The notes under the pieces: generated by a model | The model's input: only the letters and a program-made list of their open reading frames with translations | Told to the model about the DNA's origin: nothing | Databases searched by the model: none | Source of the DNA: Salinisphaera sp. Q1T1-3 | GTDB taxonomy: Bacteria; Pseudomonadota; Gammaproteobacteria; Nevskiales; Salinisphaeraceae | NCBI RefSeq assembly: GCF_003602005.1 | Contig: NZ_QZWD01000007.1 | Coordinates: forward strand, 124,001-188,000 | Length of the DNA stretch: 64,000 bases | Direction of reading: 5' to 3' | Part shown: piece after piece, positions 9,363-20,824 of the stretch | Numbering within the stretch: the stretch's first letter is position 1 | Layout: every line of letters begins with the position of its first letter | Program-made: the position numbers and the translations under genes

Positions 9363-10904
9363 ATGCAACTCAATCCGGCGGAAATTTCGGAACTGATCAA
9401 GAAGCGGATCGAGAACTTCGAGACCGTCACCGAGTCCCGCAATGTGGGCACGCTGGTGAGCCTGGCCGATGGTATCGCTCGCATCCACGGCCTGGCCGAT
9501 GCGATGCAGGGCGAGATGCTCGAATTCCCGGGCGGCACCTACGGTCTCGCGCTCAACCTCGAGCGCGACTCGGTCGGTGCGGTGTTGATGGGTGACTATC
9601 GACACATCTCGGAAGGCTGCGAAGTCAAGACCACGGGCAAGGTGCTCGAGGTGCCGGTCGGCGAGGCGCTGCTGGGCCGTGTCGTGGATCCGCTCGGCAA
9701 TGCGATCGACGGCAAGGGCGAGATCGAGACCGACAAGATGGCGCCGATCGAGAAGGTCGCGCCGGGCGTGATTGCACGTCAATCGGTCGATCAGCCGGTC
9801 CAGACCGGCCTCAAGGCGATCGATGCCATGGTGCCTATCGGCCGTGGCCAGCGTGAGCTGATCATCGGCGATCGGCAGATCGGCAAGACCGCGATCGCCA
9901 TCGACGCGATCATCAATCAGAAGGACACGGGCATCAAATGCATCTACGTGGCCATCGGGCAGAAGAACAGCTCGATCGCCAACGTGGTGCGCAAGCTCGA
10001 GGAACACGGCGCGATGGACCATACCATCGTGGTCTCCGCCGGGGCCGCGATGTCCCCGGCGCTGCAGTACATGGCGCCGTATGCCGGCTGTGCGATGGGC
10101 GAGTACTTCCGCGATCGCGGCGAGGATGCGCTGATCGTCTATGACGACCTGTCCAAGCAGGCCGTAGCCTATCGCCAGATCTCGCTGCTGCTGCGTCGTC
10201 CGCCGGGCCGTGAGGCTTTCCCGGGTGATGTGTTCTATCTCCACTCCCGGTTGCTCGAGCGTGCCGCGCGTATCAACGCCGATTACGTCGAGGAGCTGAC
10301 CAACGGCGAGGTCAAGGGCCAGACCGGTTCGTTGACCGCGCTGCCCATCATCGAGACCCAGGCGGGTGACGTCTCGGCCTTCGTGCCCACCAACGTGATC
10401 TCGATCACCGACGGCCAGATCTATCTCGATACCGACAAGTTCAACTCGGGCAACCGTCCGGCCGTCGATGCCGGCCTGTCGGTGTCGCGTGTCGGTGGCT
10501 CGGCCCAGACCAAGATCATCAAGAAGCTGGGTGGCGGTATTCGTCTGGCGCTGGCGCAGTATCGGGAGCTGGCGGCGTTCGCGCAGTTTGCCTCCGACCT
10601 GGACGATGCGACCCGTCGTCAGCTCGAGCACGGCGAGCGTGTCACGCAGCTGATGGTCCAGAACCAGTATTCGCCGCTGTCCGTGGCACTGACCGCCGCG
10701 TCGCTGTTCGCCGCCGATCAGGGTTACCTCGACGACGTCGAGACCGGCAAGGTCCAGGCGTTCGAATCGGGCCTGCATCAGTACATGGAAGCCGAACAGT
10801 CCGAACTGGTCGCCAAGATCAACGAAACCGGCGATTACTCGGACGAGATCAAGCAAGGCCTGCACGCAGCGCTGAAGCAGTTCAAGGAATCGCACACGTG
10901 GTGA
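9363..10904 (+). CDS. atpA: F0F1 ATP synthase subunit alpha
   Basis: The alpha subunit holds the non-catalytic nucleotide sites of F1. It is 513 residues, the same as E. coli. The P-loop at residues 169-176 reads G-D-R-Q-I-G-K-T; most homologues have T where this has I173, a conservative variant that keeps Lys175 and Thr176. The [24 protein letters not shown] and FAQFASDLD landmarks are present. A ribosome site (AGAGGAAG) precedes the ATG. Confidence 0.98.
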   Translation: MQLNPAEISELIKKRIENFETVTESRNVGTLVSLADGIARIHGLADAMQGEMLEFPGGTYGLALNLERDSVGAVLMGDYRHISEGCEVKTTGKVLEVPVGEALLGRVVDPLGNAIDGKGEIETDKMAPIEKVAPGVIARQSVDQPVQTGLKAIDAMVPIGRGQRELIIGDRQIGKTAIAIDAIINQKDTGIKCIYVAIGQKNSSIANVVRKLEEHGAMDHTIVVSAGAAMSPALQYMAPYAGCAMGEYFRDRGEDALIVYDDLSKQAVAYRQISLLLRRPPGREAFPGDVFYLHSRLLERAARINADYVEELTNGEVKGQTGSLTALPIIETQAGDVSAFVPTNVISITDGQIYLDTDKFNSGNRPAVDAGLSVSRVGGSAQTKIIKKLGGGIRLALAQYRELAAFAQFASDLDDATRRQLEHGERVTQLMVQNQYSPLSVALTAASLFAADQGYLDDVETGKVQAFESGLHQYMEAEQSELVAKINETGDYSDEIKQGLHAALKQFKESHTW

Positions 10905-10942
10905 CACGCCGCGGCGTGAAGCAGTTCAACGGAGTTTGCTAG

Positions 10943-11803
10943 ATGGCCGGCGCGAAGGAAGTCAAGACCAAGATCAAGAGCGTTCAGAATACGCAGAAGA
11001 TCACCAAGGCCATGGAGATGGTCGCGGCCTCCAAGATGCGCAAGGCACAGGAGCGCGTCGAGGCGGCCCGTCCCTATGCCGTGAAGATCCGTCGGACGGT
11101 CGGGCATATCGCTCGGGCCAACATCGGCGGCAAGCATCCGTTTCTGGTCGAGCGCGACGTCAAGCGCGTTGGCCTGATCGTGGTCTCCACCGATCGCGGG
11201 CTGTGCGGCGGGTTGAACATCAACCTGTTCCGTCGTGTGCTCGGCGAGATCCGGGACTGGAAGGCCGAAGGTGTCGAGGTCGAGCTCGTGGTCATCGGGC
11301 GCAAGGCGCTGTCGTTCTTCAAGCGTTTTGCCGGCGTGAAGGCCGACGTGGTCGATCTGGGCGATCGGCCGCATCTGTCGGAGCTGATCGGTCCAGTCAA
11401 GGTCATGCTCGACGACTATCGGGAAGGCCACGTCGATCGGGTCTTTCTGATGGGCAACGAGTTCGTCAACACGATGACGCAGAAGCCCTATCGACAGCAG
11501 CTGCTGCCGGTCGAGGCCAGCGAGGACGATGAACTGTCGGACCGTTGGGATTACATCTACGAGCCTGAAGACACCGGGCTCGTGGATGATGTGCTGGTGC
11601 GCTTCGTCGAGTCGCAGGTCTATCAGGGGGCGGTCGAGAACGTCGCCTGTGAAATGGCGGCACGCATGGTGGCGATGAAGTCGGCCTCGGACAACGCGGG
11701 CGAGATCATCGACGACCTTCAGCTCGAATACAACAAACAGAGACAGGCCGCGATCACCCAGGAACTGTCGGAAATCGTGGCCGGCGCGGCAGCGGTGTCG
11801 TAA
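10943..11803 (+). CDS. atpG: F0F1 ATP synthase subunit gamma
   Basis: The gamma subunit is the central rotor shaft. The protein has 286 residues (E. coli 287). The N-terminal coiled-coil with [17 protein letters not shown], the [11 protein letters not shown] segment at about 78-88, and the C-terminal MKSASDNA and [16 protein letters not shown] helices are diagnostic. It lies between atpA and atpD in the standard order. Confidence 0.98.
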   Translation: MAGAKEVKTKIKSVQNTQKITKAMEMVAASKMRKAQERVEAARPYAVKIRRTVGHIARANIGGKHPFLVERDVKRVGLIVVSTDRGLCGGLNINLFRRVLGEIRDWKAEGVEVELVVIGRKALSFFKRFAGVKADVVDLGDRPHLSELIGPVKVMLDDYREGHVDRVFLMGNEFVNTMTQKPYRQQLLPVEASEDDELSDRWDYIYEPEDTGLVDDVLVRFVESQVYQGAVENVACEMAARMVAMKSASDNAGEIIDDLQLEYNKQRQAAITQELSEIVAGAAAVS

Positions 11804-13288
<1,485 letters not shown>

Positions 13289-13362
13289 TCCGGCTGTCGA
13301 GCGTCTGATTCTGCAACGCAGCGCGGGCACCACGCCCGCGCTCTTCGCGACGGGCATTACTT

Positions 13363-13776
13363 ATGAACATTCACGTCGATGTGGTCAGCGTCGAAGGCGA
13401 GATCTACTCCGGCACGGCCAATACTGTGTTCGCGCCCGCGGTGATGGGCGACATGGCCGTGCTGCCGCGTCATGCGCCCCTGCTGACGCGTCTGAAGCCC
13501 GGTAATCTGCGCATCCAGCATGAAAACGACGAAGAAGAGAACGTCTTCGTCTCGGGCGGTCTGCTCGAGGTGCAGCCCCATCTCGTGACCGTTCTGGCCG
13601 ATACCGCCGAGCGCGCCGCCGATATCGACGAAGCGGAGGCGGAAAAGGCCAAGCAGCGGGCGGAGGAAACGCTTTCACAGGCCGAGGAGCCGGTCGATCT
13701 GGCACGCGCGCAGATGGAGCTGACCGAGGCGGCGGCGCGTCTGGAAATGGTGCGCCGGATCCGTAGCGGGCGCTGA
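13363..13776 (+). CDS. atpC: F0F1 ATP synthase subunit epsilon
   Basis: Epsilon joins the rotor and can inhibit ATP hydrolysis. The 137-residue protein has the N-terminal beta sandwich (VDVVSVEGEIYSG; LPRHAPLLTRLKPG; VSGGLLEVQP) and a C-terminal two-helix arm rich in Glu and Ala. It closes the atp operon. A short GC hairpin lies just after its stop. Confidence 0.97.
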   Translation: MNIHVDVVSVEGEIYSGTANTVFAPAVMGDMAVLPRHAPLLTRLKPGNLRIQHENDEEENVFVSGGLLEVQPHLVTVLADTAERAADIDEAEAEKAKQRAEETLSQAEEPVDLARAQMELTEAAARLEMVRRIRSGR

Positions 13777-13782
13777 TCTCCG

Positions 13783-13798
13783 GTCGGCGCGAGCCGAC
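13783..13798 (+). terminator. Weak hairpin after atpC
   Basis: A 6-bp stem (GTCGGC with GCCGAC) closes a GCGA tetraloop eight bases after the atpC stop. There is no U-run, so it may stabilise the mRNA 3' end or slow polymerase rather than terminate fully. Confidence 0.35.
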
Positions 13799-13907
13799 AA
13801 ACGCGTGTTATCAGGCAATTACGCGCGGCGTTCGACTTGAGAACCGACGGCGATCTGCCTAAATTGTAGGTCGTTCGTTGTTTAAACGTTGTCTTGCTCT
13901 TCGCTAC

Positions 13908-15119
13908 ATGCTGCGCTGTCTTCACCGGATTTTCGTTCCTGTTGCCCTGGGTGCCGTCGTGCTGGCGCCCGGTGCCGCGGTGCATGCAGCCGACGGCACC
14001 GAGACGTTCAAGGTCTTCAAGTCTTCGGACATGAACCGTGTCGTCCACGGTCAGGAGCGCCGGGTGAAGCTGTCCGAGGGCGCTGTCGGATTCGGCGATG
14101 CCTCGGCCTTCTTCGGGGTGGACGATCTCAGTGACGACACGAATCAATATCTGACCAGCGGCATCCAGTGGCGCAGCGGTGGGAATACCAACGACGCGCC
14201 GCTGGTGAGTATCGGTGCCATGCACACCGCGGCACGCGGCTCCGAAATCGGCAGCCAGACGCTGATGCGGGCCGAGAGTCAGCTGGATCTGGGTACGCGC
14301 TGGTACGTTCCCGATCTGTCGCTCGAGACCGATCAGCTCACCAGCGCCGGTAGCGTCGGTCCTGCCGTGCGCGGACGGGCGACCAATCTCGGATTGGCCC
14401 GGTCGGGCAGCCGCGGCGGCTATCGGGTCGGGTATTTCCGTGCCAGCGATGATTTCGATGCCTGGGGCAGCTCGTTGGCGCCGGGGGATCGCGGCCTCGA
14501 ACTGGCCGGCCATTACGGCCTGGCAGATCGCTGGCAACTGTCCAACACGCTGCGTCTGCACGATGCCGATGTGCGGACGGGTACGGCGCACGGCCTGGTC
14601 GATGAATGGTCGCTGGCCGGCGCCGACTCGGCGCTGCAGATCGGTAGCCCGTGGCGGCTGTCCGGCCAGATCGGCAACGCCGGGGTCGCTGACGACACAC
14701 GCCTACCGTTATCGGTGCGGATCGCGGCGCCCACCCATAGCTGGCGCGACTGGCGTGTCAATTCCTCGGTCGGTTGGTACGAAGGGGAGGTCAACACGCC
14801 GGACGGTCTGCCGATCGATGGCGGGCTATGGCGCCTGTCGGTCGACCGGCGTGTCAGTCTGGCCGGTCTGCAGGCCCGTATCGAGCCGCGGTTCGCCGTG
14901 GGCGGCAGTCGGTATGTCTCCGATGACTACGCCAGTCGTGCAGGCGTGGGCGTGATGTTCCCCGGCATGCTCGATCACGTCGCGTTCAACATGGATTACG
15001 CCACGCGGGGCTGGTCGACTGCGCCCGGCCAGGGCGACGTGCGCATGATGCTCAACTTCACCCAGAATGCCAGCGGCGTCCTGCCGCCCCTGCGATCGCT
15101 GACCCGGCGATTCCGCTGA
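13908..15119 (+). CDS. Unrecognised exported protein, probable outer-membrane beta-barrel
   Basis: I do not recognise this 403-residue protein. From the ATG at 13908 the N-terminus is a good signal peptide (basic MLRCLHR, hydrophobic core, cleavage after about A24 in AVHAA). A TTG ten codons upstream is also in frame but would weaken the signal. The rest is rich in alternating polar/hydrophobic strands with Gly, Trp, Tyr and Arg, such as RVGYFRASDDFDAWG and WRVNSSVGWYEGE, the look of a transmembrane beta-barrel. It lies between atpC and opgG on the same strand, 132 bases before opgG, so a role in envelope or glucan export is possible but unproven. Confidence 0.6.
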   Translation: MLRCLHRIFVPVALGAVVLAPGAAVHAADGTETFKVFKSSDMNRVVHGQERRVKLSEGAVGFGDASAFFGVDDLSDDTNQYLTSGIQWRSGGNTNDAPLVSIGAMHTAARGSEIGSQTLMRAESQLDLGTRWYVPDLSLETDQLTSAGSVGPAVRGRATNLGLARSGSRGGYRVGYFRASDDFDAWGSSLAPGDRGLELAGHYGLADRWQLSNTLRLHDADVRTGTAHGLVDEWSLAGADSALQIGSPWRLSGQIGNAGVADDTRLPLSVRIAAPTHSWRDWRVNSSVGWYEGEVNTPDGLPIDGGLWRLSVDRRVSLAGLQARIEPRFAVGGSRYVSDDYASRAGVGVMFPGMLDHVAFNMDYATRGWSTAPGQGDVRMMLNFTQNASGVLPPLRSLTRRFR

Positions 15120-15251
15120 ACCGATCGCGCGTTCATGGGCCGGTCATCCGGTTTAGCGTGTCATACGCGCGGTCCGCTCGCTGATACTGTGGTATCGATT
15201 CCGGTCGAGGTCCGCGGGGGCGACCCAACGAAATCAAAAAGGATAGAGCGC

Positions 15252-16919
15252 ATGCGCACTCGCAGCGGGAATACATCGTCTTACAAGCGCTCCGCGCTCG
15301 GCACGATCGTCGGCGCCGGATTGGTCTGCCTGGTCGGTTCGCAGGTCGCGCTGGCCGCGCCGACCGATGACAAGAACAAGTCGACGGATGCCAAGCCGGC
15401 GCAGTCCAAGCCGGCATCGTCGGGCAAGAAAAACGACGAGCAGGGCAAGGCCGATCCGAACAGTGCCTTCTCCTACGACAAACTTGTTGCCCGAGCCAAG
15501 TCGTTGGCCGGCAAGGACTACGAAGCGCCCAAGCAGGTGCCGCAGTTCCTGCGGGATCTCGGTGCGGATCAGCTGTCCAAGATCACCTATCAGCCGGACA
15601 AGGCGCTCTGGCACGGTAGCGATCAGCCGTTCGAGGCCACGTTCTATCATCCGGGGTCATTCTATGATCACGCGGTCAAGATTCACGTGGTCAAGGACGG
15701 CAAGGCCCAGACCTTCGCCTTCGACAAGAATCGATTCACATATCCCAACGCGGACCTGAAATCCAAGGTGCCGGACGATCTCGGTTATGCGGGTTTCAAG
15801 GTTCTGCATGCCCTGAACGATCCGCAAAAACGCGATGAGGTGATGTCGTTCCTCGGTGCCTCCTATTTCCGGGCGCTGGCCGCCGACCAGCATTACGGCC
15901 TGTCCGCACGAGGGCTGGCCATCGATACCGGCAATACGAGCAAGGGGGAGGAATTCCCGAATTTCACGGATTTCTGGCTGGTCGATCCCGGCAAGGAATC
16001 CAAGCAGATGACGATCTACGCGCTGCTGGATTCGCCGAGCGTGACCGGCGCCTACAAGTTCGTGCTGACCCCGGGCAAGACGACCAAGACCCAGGTCGAG
16101 GAAACCCTGTTCACCCGCAAGGCGATCACGAAGCTGGGCATCGCGCCGCTGACCAGCATGTTCACCTGGGGTGAAAACAGCCTGGCGCGACTCGATGATT
16201 ATCGTCCGGAGGCCCACGATTCGGACGGCATGCTCATATCCTCGGCCAACGGCGAGTGGGTGTGGCGACCGCTGGTCAACCCGCAGAAGCTCTGGATGAA
16301 CCAGTTCAATGCGAGCGACGTACGTGGGTTCGGACTCATGCAGCGTGATCGCGCCTTCGCCGATTACCAGGATCTCGACTATCAATACGAGAAGCGGCCG
16401 AGTGCCTGGATCAAGCCCAAGGGCGACTGGGGGAACGGCCATCTCGAACTGGTCGAGATCCCGTCGGACTCCGAAGTCAACGACAACATCGATCTGTACT
16501 GGGTGCCGTCGGATCCGATCAAGGCCGGCCAGCGCCTGCATTTCGCCTACGACATCGACTGGATGTCGCATGACGTGATCCCGGAATCGCTCGGCCACAC
16601 CGTGGCGACGCGTGTCGGGATGGCTGCCGTGACCCCCGGTCAGCAGAAGAATCAGGTCAAGGTGGCGATCGATTTCGTCGGTGGTGAGCTATCCAAGCTC
16701 AAGGACGCCAAGTCCGTACAGCCGCGCGTCAATGCCGGGCGAGACGTGACGATCAACAATATCCAGGCGGTGCGCAACCCGCATACCGGGGGATGGCGGT
16801 TGTCGTTCCTCGTGCCGACGAGCGCACTGGATTCACCGCTCAACCTGCGCGCCTATCTGGCCGACGCCAACGGCGGCGGCCTGACTGAAACCTGGACCTA
16901 TCTACTGTCGACGCCGTGA
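15252..16919 (+). CDS. opgG: Osmoregulated periplasmic glucan biosynthesis protein G
   Basis: OpgG (MdoG) acts in the periplasm on the linear beta-1,2-glucan backbone made by OpgH. The mature part matches the family (FSYDKLVARAKSLAGKDYE start of domain 1; tract ending in LTETWTYLL). Total length is 555 residues; E. coli OpgG is 511, and the extra length is a Lys/Ser/Asp-rich linker after the signal peptide (about residues 36-65). The start at 15252 is chosen because it follows an AAGGA ribosome site and gives a proper signal peptide cut near residue 35; the frame is open further upstream. The opgH start overlaps the stop. Confidence 0.94.
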   Translation: MRTRSGNTSSYKRSALGTIVGAGLVCLVGSQVALAAPTDDKNKSTDAKPAQSKPASSGKKNDEQGKADPNSAFSYDKLVARAKSLAGKDYEAPKQVPQFLRDLGADQLSKITYQPDKALWHGSDQPFEATFYHPGSFYDHAVKIHVVKDGKAQTFAFDKNRFTYPNADLKSKVPDDLGYAGFKVLHALNDPQKRDEVMSFLGASYFRALAADQHYGLSARGLAIDTGNTSKGEEFPNFTDFWLVDPGKESKQMTIYALLDSPSVTGAYKFVLTPGKTTKTQVEETLFTRKAITKLGIAPLTSMFTWGENSLARLDDYRPEAHDSDGMLISSANGEWVWRPLVNPQKLWMNQFNASDVRGFGLMQRDRAFADYQDLDYQYEKRPSAWIKPKGDWGNGHLELVEIPSDSEVNDNIDLYWVPSDPIKAGQRLHFAYDIDWMSHDVIPESLGHTVATRVGMAAVTPGQQKNQVKVAIDFVGGELSKLKDAKSVQPRVNAGRDVTINNIQAVRNPHTGGWRLSFLVPTSALDSPLNLRAYLADANGGGLTETWTYLLSTP

Positions 16920-19360
16920 GCATGACACCGAACCAAGACAGTCCGATGGGGCGCGTCGAGATCTACCTCGACGCGCTGTCGGCCGACGAGACGCGTCGTC
17001 AGGCGCTGCGCGAGACGGTCGCGGCCACCGAGCCGGCCACCGTGGAGGCGGCAATGGCTGCCCTGCTCGACGCGCTGGAAGACGCAGGCCGGCAGGCCAG
17101 CCCACAGGAAGCCGAGCTGGCCGAGCGGATCGCGCTGGCCTATCCGGGGCTGGTCGATCGGGCTCATGCTGTTGGCGGCGGTGGCTATCGTGGTGCCTCG
17201 ATGCCGCGGCTCAACCGATGGTCCATGTCGCCCGCGGCGATGGACCGGCGGCCGTGGCGCTTCCTTTCGCGTTTGATGCCGGGCGTGGAACGCCGGCTGC
17301 GCCTGCCGAAAGCGGTGCCCAGCCGGCTGCGCGGCATCGTGCGGTTGCGACAGATCATCCTGTTCTTTCTGGTAGCCCTGCCGGCAGCCGGTGCCACTTT
17401 CTATATGCTCACCGTGCTGCCGCATCAGGGTCGGGTGCCGATCGAAGTCGTCATTCTCGCGCTGGCGGGGTTGTTGTTCGCCTGGATTCTGACCGGGTTC
17501 TGGACCGCCATGGCCGGCTTCTTTGTCCTCTGGCGCGGCGACAAGCACCTTATATCGGCCGGTCCGGCGCGCACGGGGGACATCGAACCCAACGTGCGTA
17601 CGGCAATCGTGATGCCGATCTATGAAGAGGATGTCACGCGCACCTTCGCTGGTCTGCAGGCCATCATCGAATCGCTCAAGGCCACCGGTCGCCTCGACGA
17701 GTTCGATGTGTTCGTGCTGAGCGACTCGGTCAAGCCGGACACTATTGCCGCCGAGCAGGCGACGTGGGCCGAGACCTGTCGTCGTCTCGGGGCCTTCGAT
17801 CGTCTGTTCTATCGCCGGCGCCGGGCTCGTGTGAAGCGCAAGAGCGGCAATCTGGCGGATTTCTGTCGTCGCTGGGGCGGGCATTATCGCTACATGATCG
17901 TGCTCGATGCGGATTCGATCATGGTCGGCTCGACGCTGACGGCCATGGTCGACCGGATGCAGGCCAATCCCAATGTCGGGCTGATCCAGACGCCGCCGAC
18001 GGCGGTCAATCGATCCAGTTTCCTGGCCCGCGTGCAGCAGTTCGCCACACGCGTCTACGGCCGCATGTTCGCAGCCGGTCTGCATTACTGGCATCTGGAC
18101 AACGCGCACTACTGGGGTCACAACGCGATCATTCGCATCGCCCCGTTCATGGCGCATTGCGGGCTGCCGCGCCTGCCGGGGCGGGGCGCGCTGTCCGGTG
18201 AGATCCTGTCGCACGATTTTGTCGAAGCCGCGCTCATGCGACGCGCCGGCTGGGGCGTGTTCATCGCCTACGATCTGCCGGGCAGTTACGAAGAAGTCCC
18301 GCCGAGTCTGATCGACGAGCTCGGCCGTGATCGGCGCTGGTGTCAGGGCAATATCCAGCATCTGCGGCTGTTGTTCTCGGACAATCTGGCGCCGGCGCAT
18401 CGTGCGCTGTTCGCCAACGGCGTGATGGCCTATACCTCGGCCGCCATCTGGTTCGTCTTCCTTGTGCTGTCGTCGACCGAGGCCGTGTTCGAGGCAATCC
18501 GGACGCCGGATTATTTCCCCTCGCCCGGGGCCTTGTTCCCCTCGTGGCCGGTCTGGCAGCCGATATGGGCGGTCAGCCTGTTCTGTGCCACCCTCGTGGT
18601 CCTGTTCCTGCCGAAGATCGTCGGCGTGGCGATGATCATCGCCCGCGGTCGTCAGAAAGAGTTCGGCGGCGTGGGCAATCTGATCGGCTCGACGCTGATC
18701 GAGATCATTCTGACCTCGCTGCTGGCGCCGATTCGCATGTTGGCGCATACCGTTTTTGTTGCCACCACGCTGATCGGCAAACAGGTCAAGTGGAACAATC
18801 AGCAACGCGCGGATGCGACCGTGCCATGGCTTGCAGCACTGCGTTTCCATCTGCCGGGCATGGTGCTGGCCGTGGCCTGGGGCGCCGTACTCTATATCTA
18901 TACGCCCGGGTTCTTTCCCTGGCTGCTCCCGATTCTGGTGCCGTTGTTCTTTGCACCGATCGTGACCGTGATCACGTCACGAACGGATATCGGTGTCTGG
19001 ATGCGCCGCAAGGGTTTGCAGCTGATTCCCGAGGAATCCGTGGCGCCACGCGAGCTGACACGCGTGATCGAGCTGGAGGACGGCGCGCAACGCGAAGCCG
19101 GACTGATCGATATCATCGTCGACCCGCGTCTCAATGCCCTGCATCTGGGCCTGCAGGGCAGCCCGCGACACCTGTCCGAGGATCTGAGCGCACAGCGGGC
19201 GGCGCTGGCCGAAAAAGCATTGGCCGAAGGCCCGACGGCTCTGGCCGAGCGCGAACAGCGAGAGCTGCTGGCGGATCCGGAGCGTCTGGCCTGGCTGCAT
19301 CGCCAGATATGGCAGGCAGATACGATGCCGGACTGGGCACGGTCGGCGCTCGCGGATTAA
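16916..19360 (+). CDS. opgH: Glucans biosynthesis glucosyltransferase H
   Basis: OpgH (MdoH) is an inner-membrane GT2 glycosyltransferase that polymerises UDP-glucose into beta-1,2-glucan and passes it to the periplasm. The 814-residue protein has N-terminal membrane helices (about 145-205), a cytoplasmic catalytic domain with LSDS (about 268), DADS (about 330), a SHDF acid motif and the DRRWCQGN box, then several more membrane helices. The GTG at 16916 overlaps the opgG stop; an ATG two codons later (16922) is an equally good start. In E. coli OpgH also inhibits FtsZ in a UDP-glucose-dependent way; that cannot be judged here. Confidence 0.95.
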   Translation: MSMTPNQDSPMGRVEIYLDALSADETRRQALRETVAATEPATVEAAMAALLDALEDAGRQASPQEAELAERIALAYPGLVDRAHAVGGGGYRGASMPRLNRWSMSPAAMDRRPWRFLSRLMPGVERRLRLPKAVPSRLRGIVRLRQIILFFLVALPAAGATFYMLTVLPHQGRVPIEVVILALAGLLFAWILTGFWTAMAGFFVLWRGDKHLISAGPARTGDIEPNVRTAIVMPIYEEDVTRTFAGLQAIIESLKATGRLDEFDVFVLSDSVKPDTIAAEQATWAETCRRLGAFDRLFYRRRRARVKRKSGNLADFCRRWGGHYRYMIVLDADSIMVGSTLTAMVDRMQANPNVGLIQTPPTAVNRSSFLARVQQFATRVYGRMFAAGLHYWHLDNAHYWGHNAIIRIAPFMAHCGLPRLPGRGALSGEILSHDFVEAALMRRAGWGVFIAYDLPGSYEEVPPSLIDELGRDRRWCQGNIQHLRLLFSDNLAPAHRALFANGVMAYTSAAIWFVFLVLSSTEAVFEAIRTPDYFPSPGALFPSWPVWQPIWAVSLFCATLVVLFLPKIVGVAMIIARGRQKEFGGVGNLIGSTLIEIILTSLLAPIRMLAHTVFVATTLIGKQVKWNNQQRADATVPWLAALRFHLPGMVLAVAWGAVLYIYTPGFFPWLLPILVPLFFAPIVTVITSRTDIGVWMRRKGLQLIPEESVAPRELTRVIELEDGAQREAGLIDIIVDPRLNALHLGLQGSPRHLSEDLSAQRAALAEKALAEGPTALAEREQRELLADPERLAWLHRQIWQADTMPDWARSALAD

Positions 19361-19385
19361 CTTATGACGGTGTGGGCCGTATAGT
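19357..19385 (+). promoter_or_regulatory. Candidate sigma-70 promoter for glmU-glmS
   Basis: TTAACT (19357-19362, overlapping the opgH stop) and TATAGT (19380-19385) are separated by 17 bases, matching the -35/-10 consensus at 4/6 and 5/6 positions. The glmU ATG follows 28 bases later. This would give glmU-glmS transcription independent of opgGH. Confidence 0.5.
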
Positions 19386-19413
19386 GCGCGCATAGTCCGA
19401 CCAGGCACGATTC

Positions 19414-20787
19414 ATGGCCCTGCATATCGTCATTCTGGCCGCCGGCCAAGGCAAGCGGATGCGCTCGGCGTTGCCCAAGGTGCTTCAGCCCCTGGGCGAC
19501 CGTCCCCTGCTGCGTCACGTCGTCGAGACGGCCCAGGCTCTGGCGCCTGAACGAATCCACGTGGTGTACGGCCACGGCGGAGATATCGTTCAGGAGCGGT
19601 TGTCCGATCTCGACGTCGCCTGGGTGCGTCAGGCCGAGCAGCTCGGCACCGGCCATGCGGTGGCCCAGGCGATGGCCGGGATACCGGCCGAGGCCCAGGT
19701 TCTCGTGCTCTACGGCGACGTGCCGCTGGTGCGTCCGAACACGTTGTCGCATCTGGTGGCCGCGGCCGGCCACGACGCGCTGGCGTTGTTGACCGTGGTG
19801 CTCGCGAATCCGACCGGCTACGGGCGTATCGTGCGCGACGACGACAATCGCGTCACTCGCATTGTCGAGGAACGCGACGCCACGCGCGAAGAGCGTCATA
19901 TCGCTGAGACCAACACCGGGCTGCTCTGTGCCCAGGCGCATCATCTGCACGACTGGTTGGCGCGCCTGACCAATGCCAACGTTCAGGGTGAATACTATCT
20001 GACCGACTGCATCGGCCTGGCCGCATACGATGGTGTGGCGATCGCGGCCGGCCAGGCCGCCAGCGAATCCGAGACGCAGGGCATCAACAACAAGCTTGAT
20101 CTGTCCCGGGCCGAACGTCTTTTTCAACGCCGTCAGGCCGAGGCGCTCATGGCCTCCGGGCTGACCCTGCGTGACCCGGCGCGCTTCGATCTGCGGGGCA
20201 CGCTGGCCGTGGGCCAGGATGTCGAGATCGACGTCGACGTGGTCATCGAAGGCCGTGTGGTCATCGGTGACAACGTGCGGGTCGGGTCTTGCTGTGTGCT
20301 GCGGGACTGCGAGATCGACAGCGACACCCGTATCGAGTCGCATACCGTCATCGACAGCGCGCACATCGGCGAACACTGCGCCATTGGGCCATTCGCCCGG
20401 CTGCGGCCGGGCACGCGATTGGCCGATCGGGCCAAAGTCGGCAATTTCGTCGAGACCAAGAATGTCGAAGTTGGGGCGGGCAGCAAGATCAATCACTTGA
20501 GCTACGTCGGCGACACCCGCATGGGCCAGGACGTCAATATCGGCGCCGGCGTGATCACCTGCAATTACGACGGGGCGGCCAAGCATCGCACCACGATCGG
20601 CGATCAGGCCTTCATCGGGTCGGACGTCCAGCTCGTCGCGCCGGTGACGGTCGGTGCCAATGCGACCGTCGGCGCCGGGACCACGGTTACCCGCGATGCG
20701 CCGGCCGACACGCTGACGGTCGGTCGTGCACGGCAGACCACGGTCGAGGGTTGGCGCCGGCCGACCAAGAACGCGCGCGCCGAGTGA
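19414..20787 (+). CDS. glmU: Bifunctional UDP-N-acetylglucosamine pyrophosphorylase/glucosamine-1-phosphate N-acetyltransferase
   Basis: GlmU makes UDP-GlcNAc, the precursor of peptidoglycan and LPS, in two steps. The 457-residue protein (E. coli 456) has the N-terminal uridylyltransferase domain with [11 protein letters not shown] at about 6-16, then a left-handed beta-helix acetyltransferase from about residue 250 with repeated hexapeptides and [11 protein letters not shown], the acetyl-CoA and active-site region. It is followed by glmS 37 bases later, the usual pair. Confidence 0.98.
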   Translation: MALHIVILAAGQGKRMRSALPKVLQPLGDRPLLRHVVETAQALAPERIHVVYGHGGDIVQERLSDLDVAWVRQAEQLGTGHAVAQAMAGIPAEAQVLVLYGDVPLVRPNTLSHLVAAAGHDALALLTVVLANPTGYGRIVRDDDNRVTRIVEERDATREERHIAETNTGLLCAQAHHLHDWLARLTNANVQGEYYLTDCIGLAAYDGVAIAAGQAASESETQGINNKLDLSRAERLFQRRQAEALMASGLTLRDPARFDLRGTLAVGQDVEIDVDVVIEGRVVIGDNVRVGSCCVLRDCEIDSDTRIESHTVIDSAHIGEHCAIGPFARLRPGTRLADRAKVGNFVETKNVEVGAGSKINHLSYVGDTRMGQDVNIGAGVITCNYDGAAKHRTTIGDQAFIGSDVQLVAPVTVGANATVGAGTTVTRDAPADTLTVGRARQTTVEGWRRPTKNARAE

Positions 20788-20824
20788 GCCCGACCCGGGC
20801 GATACGTTTACAGGGAGAACTGTC

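Noticed and set aside
16898-18850. A 650-codon minus-strand open frame opposite opgH
   Set aside because: Antisense shadow of opgH; no domain and skewed composition.
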